This document shows positions 1 through 11,690 of a DNA stretch of 64,000 nt, piece after piece; positions within the stretch are counted from its first letter, which is position 1; every line of letters begins with the position of its first letter. The stretch comes from Imbricaverruca yamaguchii (taxonomy: Eukaryota > Arthropoda > Thecostraca > Neoverrucidae). The position numbers and the translations under genes were made by a program. The DNA lies in NCBI GenBank assembly GCA_034440575.1, contig JAOTOL010001469.1:124001-188000 (forward strand), read 5' to 3'. The notes beneath the pieces are model-generated. The model was given only the letters and a program-made list of their open reading frames with translations, ran no database searches and was not told the origin of the DNA.

Positions 1-1300
1 CCCAACATTTCAACGGTCGGCCCAAAAGACGCAGTTCCAACGGGTTTGTAGTTGCACGGATGTCCCTTAGATTCACATACAAACAAACCATAGTTAGTTG
101 CAAGTTAACTCACATTATATGTTGCAGTTGATGACATAATTAGTCGCCCATGCTGTCGGCTGTCGGATCACACGTTAGCTTGCCCTCGGTGAACTGAATG
201 CCTTAGGCAAGACACAAACTTTTCTCCAAAAGTTGAACATGCTTTGTGAGAAGGGAAACTTGAACCATTCCCTTCTATCTACATCATCACATATTTTTAA
301 TCCCAGTATGGCAACAGGCCGCAAAAATCAAATCCCAAGGCCTTTAAGATATAAATGTTCTAAAACAGATCCATAAATAAACATGCCATGCTTTGCTTGA
401 TACTGACCCAAACCACAAGCTACAAGATGACGCCATTTCGTTTCCATGCAACGCCTAGTTTGGAAATTGAAGGTGGGTATATAAGAAGCCCCCCCTCCCC
501 GAGACGGTGTATGCGGATATGATCGGAAATATTTAATAGAAAGGGCTAATAACAGAGAAAGAAGGAAATTGTTTGCGCGACGTGATAAAGTGGGGGTGTG
601 TGCATTGCGATGTGACGGTTTTCGATCATGCATGTATTTTAAGGCTTGTTGGCACTTCTTCTTTGGTGGTTAAGATACCTATTCGGATTCAAAATCGTAA
701 GTAAGAAATGAAAGGATGTGGTTAACGCCATTCGAAACAGAGTATTACAAATCCCCTAGCATGGTGTCTTATAGTGGGTGGGTCCACTGATGGGTACCAA
801 GGGTGTAACTTCGCATGCTTTAGGTGGCCACTTGCCCACCATGTAAATGTTGGCCTTGCCATCTCAATAGTTTTAACTTTTAACATGGGACTGTATGTGA
901 TATGAACCCCGATGCATTTGGGCCTGCCCATTTCCTTCATGCGTCGTGCCCTCCCAATAGCTTTCAGAAACCTACACCAGTGATGGTCACCTGCCGTTAT
1001 TTGAGGTGATACCATGTCGTGACCTAGGGTCAGTAAAGAATAGGGGAAGCCATGATAGCACTGCCATCTGGGGAACATCGATTGGAGGAGAATTCAGGTA
1101 AAGGAGGCTTAGCTGACTGCCTTTTCCATTCAAGGTCGTAAGTCAACTTTGGTATGCCCATCAAGATATCAAATATTAAAAATAGACGGATGTATTTTGT
1201 ATATGCTATGGTGGGTCACTGGGCCACCTCAATGATCGAATGGGCTCTCTCACTTGGGTTCAAGTTTAAACGTTGAACCCTATGGTTATATGACATACAT
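1..1300. other. Intergenic DNA, nothing recognised
   Basis: Moderately AT-rich unique-looking sequence. Open frames here are short and resemble no family I know. No RNA gene, splice-supported exon or clear repeat is visible. Confidence 0.5.
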
Positions 1301-1413
<113 letters not shown>

Positions 1414-1611
1414 CTTGGGCGTCGCCACCGGAGGGCAGCGGGAGCAATCCCCCCGCCCTCTGGTGTGAGACTGGGGGTCGCCGTCCCTCCTGAAATTTAA
1501 GGAGGCCCCTATCCGGAAATACACAGGAAAAAGGTGAGCTAAGAGGCCAACGGGACAAAAAATAATGTTGTCAAGGAGGCAGTATATATGCGTTGTCAGT
1601 ATATATACTGA

Positions 1612-2360
1612 CAACGAGGCCCCCAGGACGAAACGGAGGCCCCGGGACGAAAAAAGAGCCCCCAGGACGAAAAATGGAGGCTCCCAGAACGAAACTGAGG
1701 CACCCGGGACGAAATGGAGGCTCCCAGGACGAAAAGGATCCCCAGGACAGAACGGAGGCCCCCATGACGAAACGAAGGCTCCACAGGACAAACAAGAGGT
1801 CCCCAGGACGAAAAAACACAGGCCCGGAGGACGAAAAGGAGACCATCAGGCCGTGAAGAAGGCTCACAGGACGAACAGGAGACACCCGTGACGAAAAGGA
1901 GGCCCCCAGGATGAAAAGGAGGCCCCCAGGACGAAAAGGAGGCCCCAGGACGAAAAACAGGCCCCAAGGGCGAAAATGAGGCCCCAGGACGAAAAGAAGG
2001 CCCCAGGACGAAAAGCAGGCTCCCAAGGGCTATATCATCAGGTACCTATATGATACGTAGAACAGAGATTGGGAGGAGGCCCCCAGGACGAAAAGGAGGC
2101 CTCCAGAACGAAAAGAAGGCCCTAGGACGAAAACGAGGCTCCAGGGACGAAGAGGAGACCCCAGAACGAAAAAGAGTCCCCATGACGAAAAGGAGGCACC
2201 CAGGACGAAAAGGAGGCTCCCAGAACGAAAAGGAGTTTCCCACAGCAGGAAAATATCAGGTCCCTATAAGAGACGTAGAACGGAGATTTGGAGGAGGCCC
2301 CCAGGTCGAATCAACACCAAAAGCAGGAAGCCCCCAAGACGTGAGAGGAGGCCCATAATT
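1612..2360. repeat. 20-bp GC-rich minisatellite with higher-order unit
   Basis: About 30 units of a 20-bp repeat close to GGCCCCCAGGACGAAAAGGA, each differing by a few substitutions or 1-base indels. Two non-repeat spacers interrupt the array, and they resemble each other: ACGTAGAACAGAGATT at 2054 and ACGTAGAACGGAGATT at 2273, 219 bases apart. The array therefore has a second repeat level of about 219 bases. It fades into more degenerate units up to about 2790. Frames through it encode Pro-Gly-Arg-Lys-rich peptides, but units of varying length break any frame. Confidence 0.93.
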
Positions 2361-4100
2361 TGAAAAAAGGACTATAAGAGAAATAGAGTTCCAAGGAAGG
2401 AGTTCCAAGTTAGTGAGAGGAGGCCCTTAAGATGGGAGTGGTAGCAGGCATTGAAGGATGTGAGGTTTCCAAAATTGAAGATCCCTCAAAACAGGTAAGG
2501 CTTTCCGGGATAAAGGAGGAGGACCACGAGGCGTGACAAGAGGCCCATAATTTGGCAGATAATGTTCCTGGAGCATGAGAGGAAGCACCATGCTATGCTA
2601 AACAGGCCTCAGGATGTAAGGGGAGGCCCTCCAAGACGAGAGAGGAGGACCATTGAATATGGAGGAGGATAGGACACACAAGGAATCATTGAAAACTGGT
2701 AAAGAGGCTCCAGGAAATTAGACGAGATCCTTAAGACGAGAAATGAGGCCTATAATTTGCAAGAAGAAGCCCCAAAGAAATAATAGAAGTCGTGGCGAGG
2801 TACTTGACTAGCATGATATGGGCCCAAAAAGATCCAGCTGGGCCCCCTGAAAACCACGCTGAGCCTGAGGTTACCAAATATTCACGGCCGGACTATGAAA
2901 GTCACTCTAGAGGCAGGCCGGGTCGTTCCACAACAGTCTCATTGCGGCCAAAACAAATGAAGCTGGAGAAACGAAAAATAATCCAAACATGGATAATCAC
3001 CCTGAGGACTCAACAATGACGCCAAAAGCCCCCAAAACGTATTGGACCCCCAAAACGTATCGAGGCCGCTGAAGCTCGCGCTAGGGATCCAAGCAAAGGA
3101 CGTCGGGCCCAATAGACGACATTGGCCTAAAAAATAGTCCCATCGCAGCCCTGGACAATCACACTGCAGGCTCAAAAGATCACGCTGGGCCTCAGATCCT
3201 GCTGCTGCTCCAAAAATCAATTCTTAACCGGAATGTCATTCTAGGACAACAAAAAAAACTCCTTTAGTGGCCGCATTGGCATATCAAAGGGGCAAATTCC
3301 CCATCCATCCTGAGAGGGAAAAGCTCTCGGGAATCGTGCTGGGCTCCGAAAGTCTCGCTTGGGCCACACAAATTCGCGACGGTCCACCAGCATTCGCGCA
3401 GGGGTCTTTAAATAAATACGGTGGACCCCGGAAAACTCGCTCCGAGGCCCGAAAACTTGCAACAGGAAGCCGAAAATCGCATTGGTGAAACAGCTAAGTA
3501 CAACCCGTCCCACAAACTCCAACCGGTCCCACAAAATATCGCGCTCGGAACCCACAACTCCCATCAGAAGTCCGTCGAGTCTTAACAAAACTGTCGTCTA
3601 GGGCCACACGTGCGCACAATGTGACCACAAAACCCGAATCGGTATTCGACGAAAAATAAAGCTAGAGCCCTTCAAAATAAGGATGGATTCTACAAGATAA
3701 CTGTCCGGGTCAGGAAAATGGCTCTGGAGCACCCAACATATTACCAGTTGCCTTCACAAATTGCGTACGACATCGAAAAACATAACGGATCTATAAAAAT
3801 CGAGATAAGATACAAAAAGGTGGGGCCAGGGGCTCGAAAAATCAGGCCGGGATTCGGACTTCTAGGAAAGTTCGAAAAGATCCACAAAAATCGCGTTGAG
3901 CCAAGAAAACTGGTGTTGGGTCCCCGGAACCACGCGCTTAGGCGCGATAAGTCGCAATGGGACCCAAAAGCGTCGCACCGAAGCCACAAACTCGATCCCA
4001 CTTCGGTTTTTCCAGATCCGGTATGGTTTTTGGTGCCGTACGCAATTTGTGAAGGCATCCGGTAATATGTTCGGTGCATCATAGCCATTTTCCTCACCAA
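2360..4100. repeat. Decayed minisatellite-like region
   Basis: Irregular recurrence of GGCCC/GGACCCC blocks followed by AAAA and TCGC-type words at roughly 20-30 base spacing (for example 3020-3075, 3330-3480, 3800-3960). It looks like an ageing relative of the array at 1612-2360. No gene is recognised. Confidence 0.45.
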
Positions 4101-4930
4101 GAATTATATTTGGGGCAATCCCTCATTACTTTGGAGGGCACCAGCTTGATAGTTTCGGATAGCGATCCGGTTTTTGTAACATAGGTATAGTTCTAGCAGT
4201 GTGAGGTGACAATTATCAAAGGATTCCAAGAGAAAACTTTAGAACTGGGTGGGGGAGTTAGAGTTGAAATCTAGCGAATCAGAAACGATTGTGGTATATT
4301 AGGCCCCTCCACGGGGTAATTCAGTTAATCACTAATTCTTTAATGTCGAAAGGTCTCCTTTGACCTTTCGAGATTAAAGAAAATAGTGGAATAGTGAAAA
4401 TAGTGGTCGAAATCCAATATTTGTATTACTTGGCGTAGGTGGACCTCCTGCAAATCCGTTTGCCTCCTTCCCCTTGACGCAAATATAGGTATTGTACTGG
4501 TCCCTCAATAATTTTCAGAAACATATGCTCATGGATCAAGGCTTCCATTGAGGGGACAAATCAAACCCCACAAGCATATAAAACAGAACCATGCCCCATA
4601 TAAAATGGGAGGAATGATGCATTTAAATACATTTTCTGTCAATAAACTTTTTTTTTCTGTTAGTACAGCCTACATGATTAGAACTTCCCAGCTTCCCTAC
4701 CTTCTCAACATCATTTACAAAACGGTACAGCATAGCGAAAACCATGGGTGGCGTGGAATTTTAAGGTTCTGTATGAAGTGCCATTGTTGCATTGTTGCAT
4801 TGTCATTTATGCATTGTTGTTCAATGCTACAATGTTCATGATACGAATTGATTCGCTAAGAGCTTGCTATTTAGCTTGCGTGACAGGTGCCTTGCAGCCA
4901 GCTCATATATGTATACCTATATGTTGCAGA
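4100..4930. other. Intergenic DNA with one short hairpin
   Basis: AT-rich sequence with no recognised gene. Its one structured feature is the inverted repeat at 4337-4380, listed separately. Confidence 0.4.
4337..4380. repeat. Short perfect-like hairpin
   Basis: The arms at 4337-4355 and 4362-4380 are reverse complements over 19 bases with one mismatch, around a 6-base loop. No family is recognised. Confidence 0.8.
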
Positions 4931-4942
4931 CAGGTGCCTTGC

Positions 4943-4960
4943 ATATATATGTATATATAT

Positions 4961-5010
<50 letters not shown>
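4943..5010. repeat. (TA)n microsatellite
   Basis: About 65 bases of mostly pure TA dinucleotide with a few GTA interruptions at the left end. Confidence 0.95.
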
Positions 5011-5011
<1 letters not shown>

Positions 5012-5224
5012 AGTCCCCAGATGTCGTTGAATATATTTCAAAAAGGGCCTATTTTTCCTCGCAAAATCAGTTTTCCTTTCGTTCTAAAGGTCTGTTCAGA
5101 ATATTAAAAGAATATTCAGAACCAGGATCGTCGGATTTTCTTCCCCCTCAAATTGTAATTGTAAGCATACATAACACTTCTGAACAAAGAATGCAGACTA
5201 CACTTCCCATCTCACCCTCCCCCC

Positions 5225-5425
5225 ACACAGCGGCGGATCCAGGAATTTTCATGTGGCGTGGGGAAAACTTTCCTCTCGGCCATTGGCTGAAAAGTACGGG
5301 GCGGGGGGGGGTGCACTCGAGCCTGCCTGGAGGCAGCATCTTCCCGGTCAGCGGAGCGCCACCTTTCCACAGGAAGGCACCTTCCCCTAGTCTCCCACCC
5401 CTTCCCCAGTATCTGCTCCTGTCCC
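5225..5425. mobile_element. DNA-transposon-like fragment, copy 1
   Basis: It starts with CAGCGGCGGATCCAGG, a word typical of the ends of non-autonomous DNA transposons. The block running through GTGCACTCGAGCCT and GCGCCACCTT resembles 57650-57850 (ATGCACTCGAGTCT, GCGCCACCTT). No transposase is present. The superfamily is not determined; hAT-like is a guess from the terminal word. Confidence 0.5.
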
Positions 5426-5740
5426 ATCCCCTGCTCAACGCAATTTCCGGTTAGGTACCCCAATTCAACACCTTCATCACCCATGACACTCTCTGATGAC
5501 CATGGGATCCAGGAATTGCCATAAGGGAAATTGAGTGAAGGGGCGACATTGCTATTAGCTGCCAATAATTACCTAAGTCAGTCTCAGCTTTTCCCAAGTG
5601 AACTGTATATCATAGCCCCCCTTACACACACACACACACGCAAATAAACACATTCGAGTGTTCATAGATCGATATGCCTACCTGCCGGAGATGCCCTGCT
5701 TCGTCCACACAGCCCAACTCTCGCTAGCTGTTCTTTTTAA

Positions 5741-6388
5741 CTAAATGCTGAATCATGCACGTAGGTAAGCAGCATATGAAGGCTCCATACTTGATGGGTG
5801 GACAAGCGCTATCAGTGACTCAACAGGAGAAGGATTTAGGCGTTATTCTCAACACAAAATTGGGGGCATTAGAACAGACCAAGGAAGCCAGGAAGAAGGC
5901 ACTGAGAATGTTCGGGGCAATAAATAGGAATGTATCATACATAATTGAGGAAGTTATCAGGAAGCTTTACTGTGCATATGTCAGGCCGCATTTGGAATAC
6001 TGCATCCAAGCTTGGTCTCCTAGCTATGAGAAAGATTGTTGGCTTTTAGAGAGAGTACAAAAGAGGGCTACAAAAGTGGTTAATGGTATAACCAACCTGG
6101 CTTATGAGGAAATATTGAAGAAATTGAATATGTTTCCACTTAGATATAGAAGGCTGAGTGGAGATCTCATCGAGGTCTTTAAATTTGTCCATGGTCTGGA
6201 GAAGGGATATCTTGGGGAAATGTTTGAATTGAACAGAAATGATGCAATTAGAGGTCATCAATTCAAAATTAAAGTTAACCACAGCAGAACAAGGTTAAGG
6301 CAGACTTTCTTCACCAACAGGGTAGTAGAACACTGGAACCAGCTGCCAGAAAACATTGTCAGTAGCAGCACAATGAACATCTTTAAAG
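5741..6388 (+). mobile_element. CR1-like LINE fragment, truncated at both ends
   Basis: The open frame starting at 5755 matches the C-terminal part of the reverse-transcriptase ORF found in the copies at 8.7, 16-18 and 57.9-59.7 kb. Visible landmarks are the VRPHLEY motif of the thumb region and the terminal HWNQLPE motif typical of CR1/L2-type elements. The fingers and palm are missing (5' truncation). The match stops abruptly after the NIFK motif near 6388, without the 3' UTR or the octamer tail seen in other copies. The frame then runs on into unrelated GC-rich DNA to 6834, so it is chimeric and not a functional protein. Confidence 0.9.
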
Positions 6389-6389
6389 G

Positions 6390-7127
6390 AGGCTTACATT
6401 TTTCGGCACCAAAATTTATATATTTTCCTATCCGAACAGGCCGCCAGACATCCAGTCAGATCCTGGCCGTCTTACCCGTCCCGTCCCACAAACACTTGCC
6501 CGGAAAGCGCCCGCGTGTGGCGCCGGCGCCCACATCAACAAGCCGCACATGCGAGTGGCGACGACGCCCAAGATCAAACGGCCCGAAAAAAAACACGGCG
6601 AGCGCAAAAAACGACTCGGCACCTCCGGGAGGGGACCGGTGCAAGCAAGCCCCGGAAGAAGGGTCATCAACCCGTGAGGTCGCTGGCCCGGACGTGAAGA
6701 CGTCGCCGCCCAAGCCAGAAGAATACTCCACGAATCAGAAGGCGCGAGCTCACCCCAAAGCCTGGGGGGGGGGTACAGGAAAAAAAGGGGGGGAAGGAAA
6801 GTTAAATAGAACAGAACAGAACAGGACGGAGTAGGAGGAGAAAGGAAGGAGAGACGCAGGGAGAAGGGTCTGGACCACGCGCGCGCCCTGAGGATCGTCC
6901 AACCGGTGGCCAGATGGCTGAGTTTTCTGATGGAGGAGAAGAAGCACTCAGCCAAGGCCACTCGCCACTCACCATCGGAAATGTGAGTGCTGAACTGGCG
7001 TGTCATCCTTTCCCACCGAACCAACCTAAATTCTCTTCCGCCTTCTCACCAAGTTCATTGCTGAGAGCGACCTGTCTCATGGGGGGGACCAAATAGGATA
7101 AGTTTAGGATGGGAGGAGGTGAACGGA
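6390..7127. other. GC-rich segment fused to a LINE remnant
   Basis: GC-rich DNA starting directly at the LINE breakpoint, with basic, Pro/Arg-rich translation in the LINE frame and a purine-rich AGAACAG-type stretch near 6800-6850. It could be 5' UTR or ORF1 of another retroelement. No domain is recognised. Confidence 0.35.
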
Positions 7128-7190
7128 TTATTATTATTATTAGGGTTTTAGGGTGCGTCAACCCCAATTGGGTTATTTTGCGAGGTGGAC
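7128..7190 (-). mobile_element. SINE tail remnant
   Basis: An ATT-repeat followed by GGGTTTTAGGGTGCGTCAAC, the reversed 3' end of the SINE family whose complete copy is at 39061-39354. No head is visible. Confidence 0.5.
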
Positions 7191-8645
7191 GGAGATGTCG
7201 GTGATGGCGGGACGTATATGAGCGGTGTGTGCGCAATGCGATGCGATGCGGTGTATGTAAGGGCAAATATATTAGAGTAAGCATATAAATTCTCTAAGTG
7301 GCATCAGCAAAGACCGGTGGTGGAATTTCGACAGTAACGGACAGGAGGAGGGGTAGAGCAAGGCCGTATAAAAATAAGATATAGTGCAGCAATGGATGAC
7401 GTCAGAATTACGGCCCTAACAAACGGTGCCCGCGTAGTAAATACCTCAGCGACCAGGCGCGAGGAGGGAGGATATTTACGTCCTGAATTGAAATGGCGGC
7501 CGTGCCGCGGGTGATGGGGGGGGCGCGGCCCTCTCACCGGCATAAAAAAACCCCCCCTGTAGACAGATCGTACCATGAGTACTTCCCGACAAGGTGGAGT
7601 GATTTACACAACTATGCTTGGATATGTGCATGATATCGATTTGTATTATAAAGTAAATTTATAAGCGAGGCAGTCGACCTGCCAGCCGTCCTCCTATGGA
7701 CTGAACGTTTTTCCGAGCGACGGGGGTGAATGTTGAAGCCAGTTAAATTGCCTAGAACATTATTGCTGTTATATATATGACGCGCGTTTGGCTAAGGCCT
7801 GATTGCCAGAGGGTGCGAAGAACGGACACTCCGGGGGTATTAGTTCACCTGCTCTGGATCTTTGACCGCAAAACCACGCTGCCCCCCCCGACCAAGAGGG
7901 GAGGGGGGGGGGGAAAAAATAAGAAATAGGGGAAGGGCCGGGAAAGGGCCCCCCCCACCTCCCCGGGGGGACTCTAGGGTATTGGCAAATGACTTGTAGG
8001 TTTTTCCACCCCCAGGTTGGAATTAGGCAAGGTTTGTGCAGACAGTTCGAGGGGATGAGGGAGGGTTTGGAACAGAAAACCCCAAGGCCAAACTTCCGGC
8101 TAGGGATCCGTGCCCGCCCGTTGGTTACGTCAGACCTGGTCGCAAGTGTACGACGAATAAGGCCCGTTCAGAGAAATATGTTTTGCCGCTCGGTCAGTAC
8201 GATGATCGTTGCACTAAAGACTTTGTCCAGGGGAGAAAACCTACTAAAAAAAGGCTAGCCACCAATAATAGGGGGGAAAGGTTTACTTGTTCGGCCCGGT
8301 AATACCATCAAAATTAGAGCATTGATCTGTCGATCTATGTGTTTGTGTTCCGCTGAAAGGGGGTGAGCAGTGAATGAGGGGATTGAACGTGAGTAGGTAG
8401 ATTTAAGGATCAGCGGAAGCCGCTTGGGCCTAAACCCGGCCCCCTATTTCGTGCGGAACATTTAACATTCAATTTTTACCAATAGTCCAAATCGCAACGT
8501 ATTAATTATAATCTCAGAAAACACTAGTACCTATATGGTGTTCCCAAAACTTTGACCTCGCACATATATAAATTCGTGTCAGTTGACCAAGTAAACATTT
8601 ACAGAAGACATTATTCACACAGTTCATCATGAATACACCCACACA
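7190..8645. other. Intergenic DNA with homopolymer runs
   Basis: No gene recognised. Long G and C runs at 7520-7560 and 7880-7975 look unreliable and may reflect base-calling or gap-filling errors. Confidence 0.4.
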
Positions 8646-8647
8646 CC

Positions 8648-8730
8648 CATACACCCCCCCCCCCCCCCCCCCACCACCCCACCCCCCACCCCCCACACCC
8701 ACCCCACGGCCCCACCCCCCCCCCCACTTA
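8648..8730. repeat. Poly-C/CA low-complexity run
   Basis: Cytosine runs broken only by single A, G or T bases, abutting the LINE copy that starts near 8732. The true length is doubtful. Confidence 0.85.
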
Positions 8731-8731
8731 A

Positions 8732-10182
8732 CAAATTTCCAACAGATTGGAGAGGGAAAATTGAGTTCCTATTTTCAAGAAAGGAGAAAGAAGGAAAGTT
8801 GAAAACGATAGGGCAGTAAGTCTCGCATCCCTAGTCTGCAAAGTACTCAGATCAATTATCAAGGATAGAATAGTTAGCTATCTGGAAGGAAACAGATTGA
8901 TTCAAGACCTCAACATGGGGTTAGAAAAGTGAGATCATGTCTCACAAACCTCTTGGACTTCTTTAAATTCGCTGCAGTACAACTTCATCAGAGAGATCAG
9001 ATGGATGTATCATATCTTGACTTTAGTAAGGCCTTTGACAATGTACCCCATTAACGGTTAATGATGCAGCTTCAGGTCCATGGTATTGCAGATATCATCC
9101 TAAAATGGACATAGTTGTGACTTTCAGATAGACAGCAAAGAGTAATGCTAAATGGAACACAGTCATCATGGCAAAATGTTCTAAGTGGAGTCCCCCAGGG
9201 GTCAGTACTGGGACCACTACTGTTTATTATATTTGTAAATAGCATTGAAAGTGGCCTGAGCAGTAAGGTTTTGAAACTTGCGCATGATTTGAAGGTCTGT
9301 AGGGCAATAGCAGGTCACAATGAGCCTATTTCGCTGCAGAAAGACCAACGAACTTGTGAAGTGGTCCGAAGAATGGCAAATTAAATTTAATATCAATAAG
9401 TGCAAAGTCATGCATGTAGATAGGCAGCATATGACGGCTTCATACTTGATGGGTGGCCAAGTACTATCGGTGACTCAACAGGAAAAGGATTTAGGTGCTA
9501 TTCTAAACACAAAATTGGGGGCATCAGAACAGACCAAGGAAGCCAGGAAGAAGGCACTGATAATGCTTGTGGAAATAAATAGGAATGTATCATGCAGAAG
9601 TGAGGAAGTCACCACGAAGCTTTACTGTGCATATCGGGACACATTTAGAATATTGCATCCAAGCTTGGTCTCCTAGCTATGAAAAAGATTGTTGGCTTTT
9701 AGAGGAAGTGCAAAAGAGGGCTACGAAAACGGTTAATGGTAAACCAACCTGGTTTATGAGGAAATATTGAAGAAATTATATATGTTTTCACTTAGATATA
9801 GAAGGCTGAGAAAAGATTTTATCGAAATCTTTCAATTTTTCCATGGTCTAGGGAAGGGATATATCAGGGAAATGTATGCATTTAACAGAAATGATGCAAT
9901 TAGAGGCCATCAATTGAAGGTTAACCACAGCAGGGCAAGGTTAAGACAGTCTTTCTTCAACAACAGGGTAATAGAACACTGTAACCAGCTGCCAGAGACC
10001 ATTGTCAGTAGTAGCACATTGAACATCTTTTAAAACAGCATAGACAATCATAAGAATAGAGGGCTTGCCTTTCAGTGTTCCAGAAAGGGTTGATTTTTGG
10101 GGCAACTGGTTGGGTGTCCAGAGTGCAACCTTGAGGCCCATAGTTGCACTGATCCTTTATGTCTGTATGTCTTTATATTGTA
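8732..10182 (+). mobile_element. CR1-like LINE, decayed 5'-truncated copy
   Basis: A relic of the same LINE family as at 57.9-59.7 kb, covering the reverse transcriptase from the fingers to the C-terminus plus the 3' UTR. Readable pieces are DFSKAFDNVP near 9020, SGVPQGSVLGPLLF near 9185, a degraded catalytic box (AHDL where the intact copy has ADDL) near 9280, VTQQEKDLG near 9470 and a diverged HCNQLPE near 9980. At least four frameshifts or stops break it. The 3' end carries a weak TTTATGTC-type tail near 10160. It is incapable of retrotransposition. Confidence 0.92.
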
Positions 10183-10199
10183 CACATTGCATTGAAAAA

Positions 10200-11030
10200 A
10201 GAAATGCCAATTATTCACAAACTACCTGAAGGCATAAATTTGCCCTTTTCAGGTGGCAAGCACAATAACACCAAAATAATGGCCTTGAGTGGCATGCCAT
10301 ATGAGACTTAGACATAGATAATGTCATGAAAAGCGATGTGAACAAAATAACATAGTATAACACAACATAGCTTAACCTCCCTTTGAAGTAACCACTACAA
10401 ACACAAGAAGTGCAAAAAAAATCAATGGAGATGATTGTTCTCAACTATTTCGAACTAAAAAAATGCCAAAACTTAACCTACCCTAATCTAACCTCATATA
10501 ACCCATCCTACGTTAAAAATATGAATTCAAATATTGGGTTTTGTATTTAAATCTCAAATTGTGCAACTAAAAGCCTATGAAATGATGTTGTTTGCTTCAT
10601 GGAGGAAAATGTGTGTAAATATTTTATCATGCAAACCTTAAATGACAATAACACCAAATAAACCAACCCAACCTAACCCAATGTCTTTCATTTGCTATGC
10701 AAGCTCTACATTTATCCCAGTTCAGTCTTTCTTGGCATAGTGTGAGCCATGAACAAATGGTGATGTAAAGAGCTGATCCAATGGCTACATAATTTGAAAT
10801 AAACCAATGAGATCCATAAAAATGTTATGAAGCCATAGCGTGTTAAAATTTCGAAAGAGCCATGGTGACCCGTCTAGTGTAGGCCTATACAACTATCTGG
10901 TACCAACAATAGGTGGTGATATTATAAGTACTAAAGCTTTTCTGCAGCTTATAAATTCCGTATTATTGTCTTTAAAAGTGCTTTTGGATTCTTTGGATTT
11001 TTTTCTTTTCAGAATACCATGGTTGTGAAG
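10200..11030 (+). repeat. Dispersed AT-rich repeat with CCTAA motifs
   Basis: It shares word order with copies at 19640, 20128 and 61545: an AATAACACCAAAATAATGGC-type block, then a GAG(T/C)TA...AACATAGCTTAACCTCC-type block, and a second block around CTTCATGGAGG(A)AAATGTGTG near 10590. No coding potential is visible. Confidence 0.6.
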
Positions 11031-11286
11031 GTTACTAAGATGATGGGACCAAATATTTACGGTAAAAATGAGAAGAAAAAATTGTGTGAATTTGCTTTTG
11101 ATTTTTTTTAAAGTCCAACTAAAATACCTGAACTAACATAACTTGCCCAAGCTTGTCCCATTTGCTTGCTTGATGGAGGCAAATGAGTGTATTTGTCTTC
11201 TTTTTACTACCTTAAAGCACAATAATACTCAAAAGTTTTGAGGAAAAAAATTAACAATGGTATATAGGATTTACTTTCCTCAAAAG

Positions 11287-11435
11287 TATGTTAGGCTAGG
11301 TTAGGTTAGGTTAGGTTAGGTTAGGTTAGGTTAGGTTAGGTTAGGTTAGGTTAGGTTAGGTTAGGCTAGGCTAGGCTAGGCTAGGCTAGGCTAGGCTAGG
11401 CTAGGCCAGGTTAGGCTAGGCTAGGCTAGGCTGGG
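11287..11435. repeat. TTAGG tract grading into CTAGG
   Basis: Thirteen perfect TTAGG units (about 11301-11365) are followed by about eight CTAGG units and mixed units to 11435. TTAGG is the usual arthropod telomere repeat, but the tract is interstitial and joins a dispersed repeat copy at 11510-11690 that itself ends in CCTAA words. Confidence 0.95.
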
Positions 11436-11509
11436 TTAAGTTCCTTTTTAATTGTGATAATTTTCAGGAAATAAAATGTTTCACATATTTATTCTTACAA
11501 ATATAGGCT

Positions 11510-11690
11510 GTGCTAGGTTAGGTTAGCTTATGCTCCATTAAAAAAAAAAAAAATCTTTTTATGCTATGTTACATAACTCAAAGCCACTTTTTACATTACT
11601 TTGTTCACAACCTGAAAAGTAAGCATTTGCACAGAAAATAAGTGGTTCTATCATCTTAAGTCACCTTCATAAACATTTTATTTTTTAAAA
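11510..11690 (-). repeat. Dispersed AT-rich repeat, minus copy
   Basis: Read on the minus strand it carries the family blocks GATGATAGAACCACTTATTT, GCAAATGCTTACTTTT, GGCTTTGAGTTATGTAACAT and GCATAAGCTAACCTAACC in the same order as the plus copies at 19640-19840 and 20128-20310. Confidence 0.75.

Noticed and set aside
1571..2358. Pro/Gly/Arg/Lys-rich ORFs on both strands
   Set aside because: They are products of the 20-bp minisatellite. Unit length variation breaks the frames, and no start context or family supports them.
1612..2360. CRISPR-like array
   Set aside because: The units are contiguous, with no unique spacers, and the genome is eukaryotic.
11287..11435. Chromosome end or telomere fusion
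   Set aside because: Ordinary sequence continues on both sides, the tract is only about 150 bases, and it belongs to a dispersed repeat copy.
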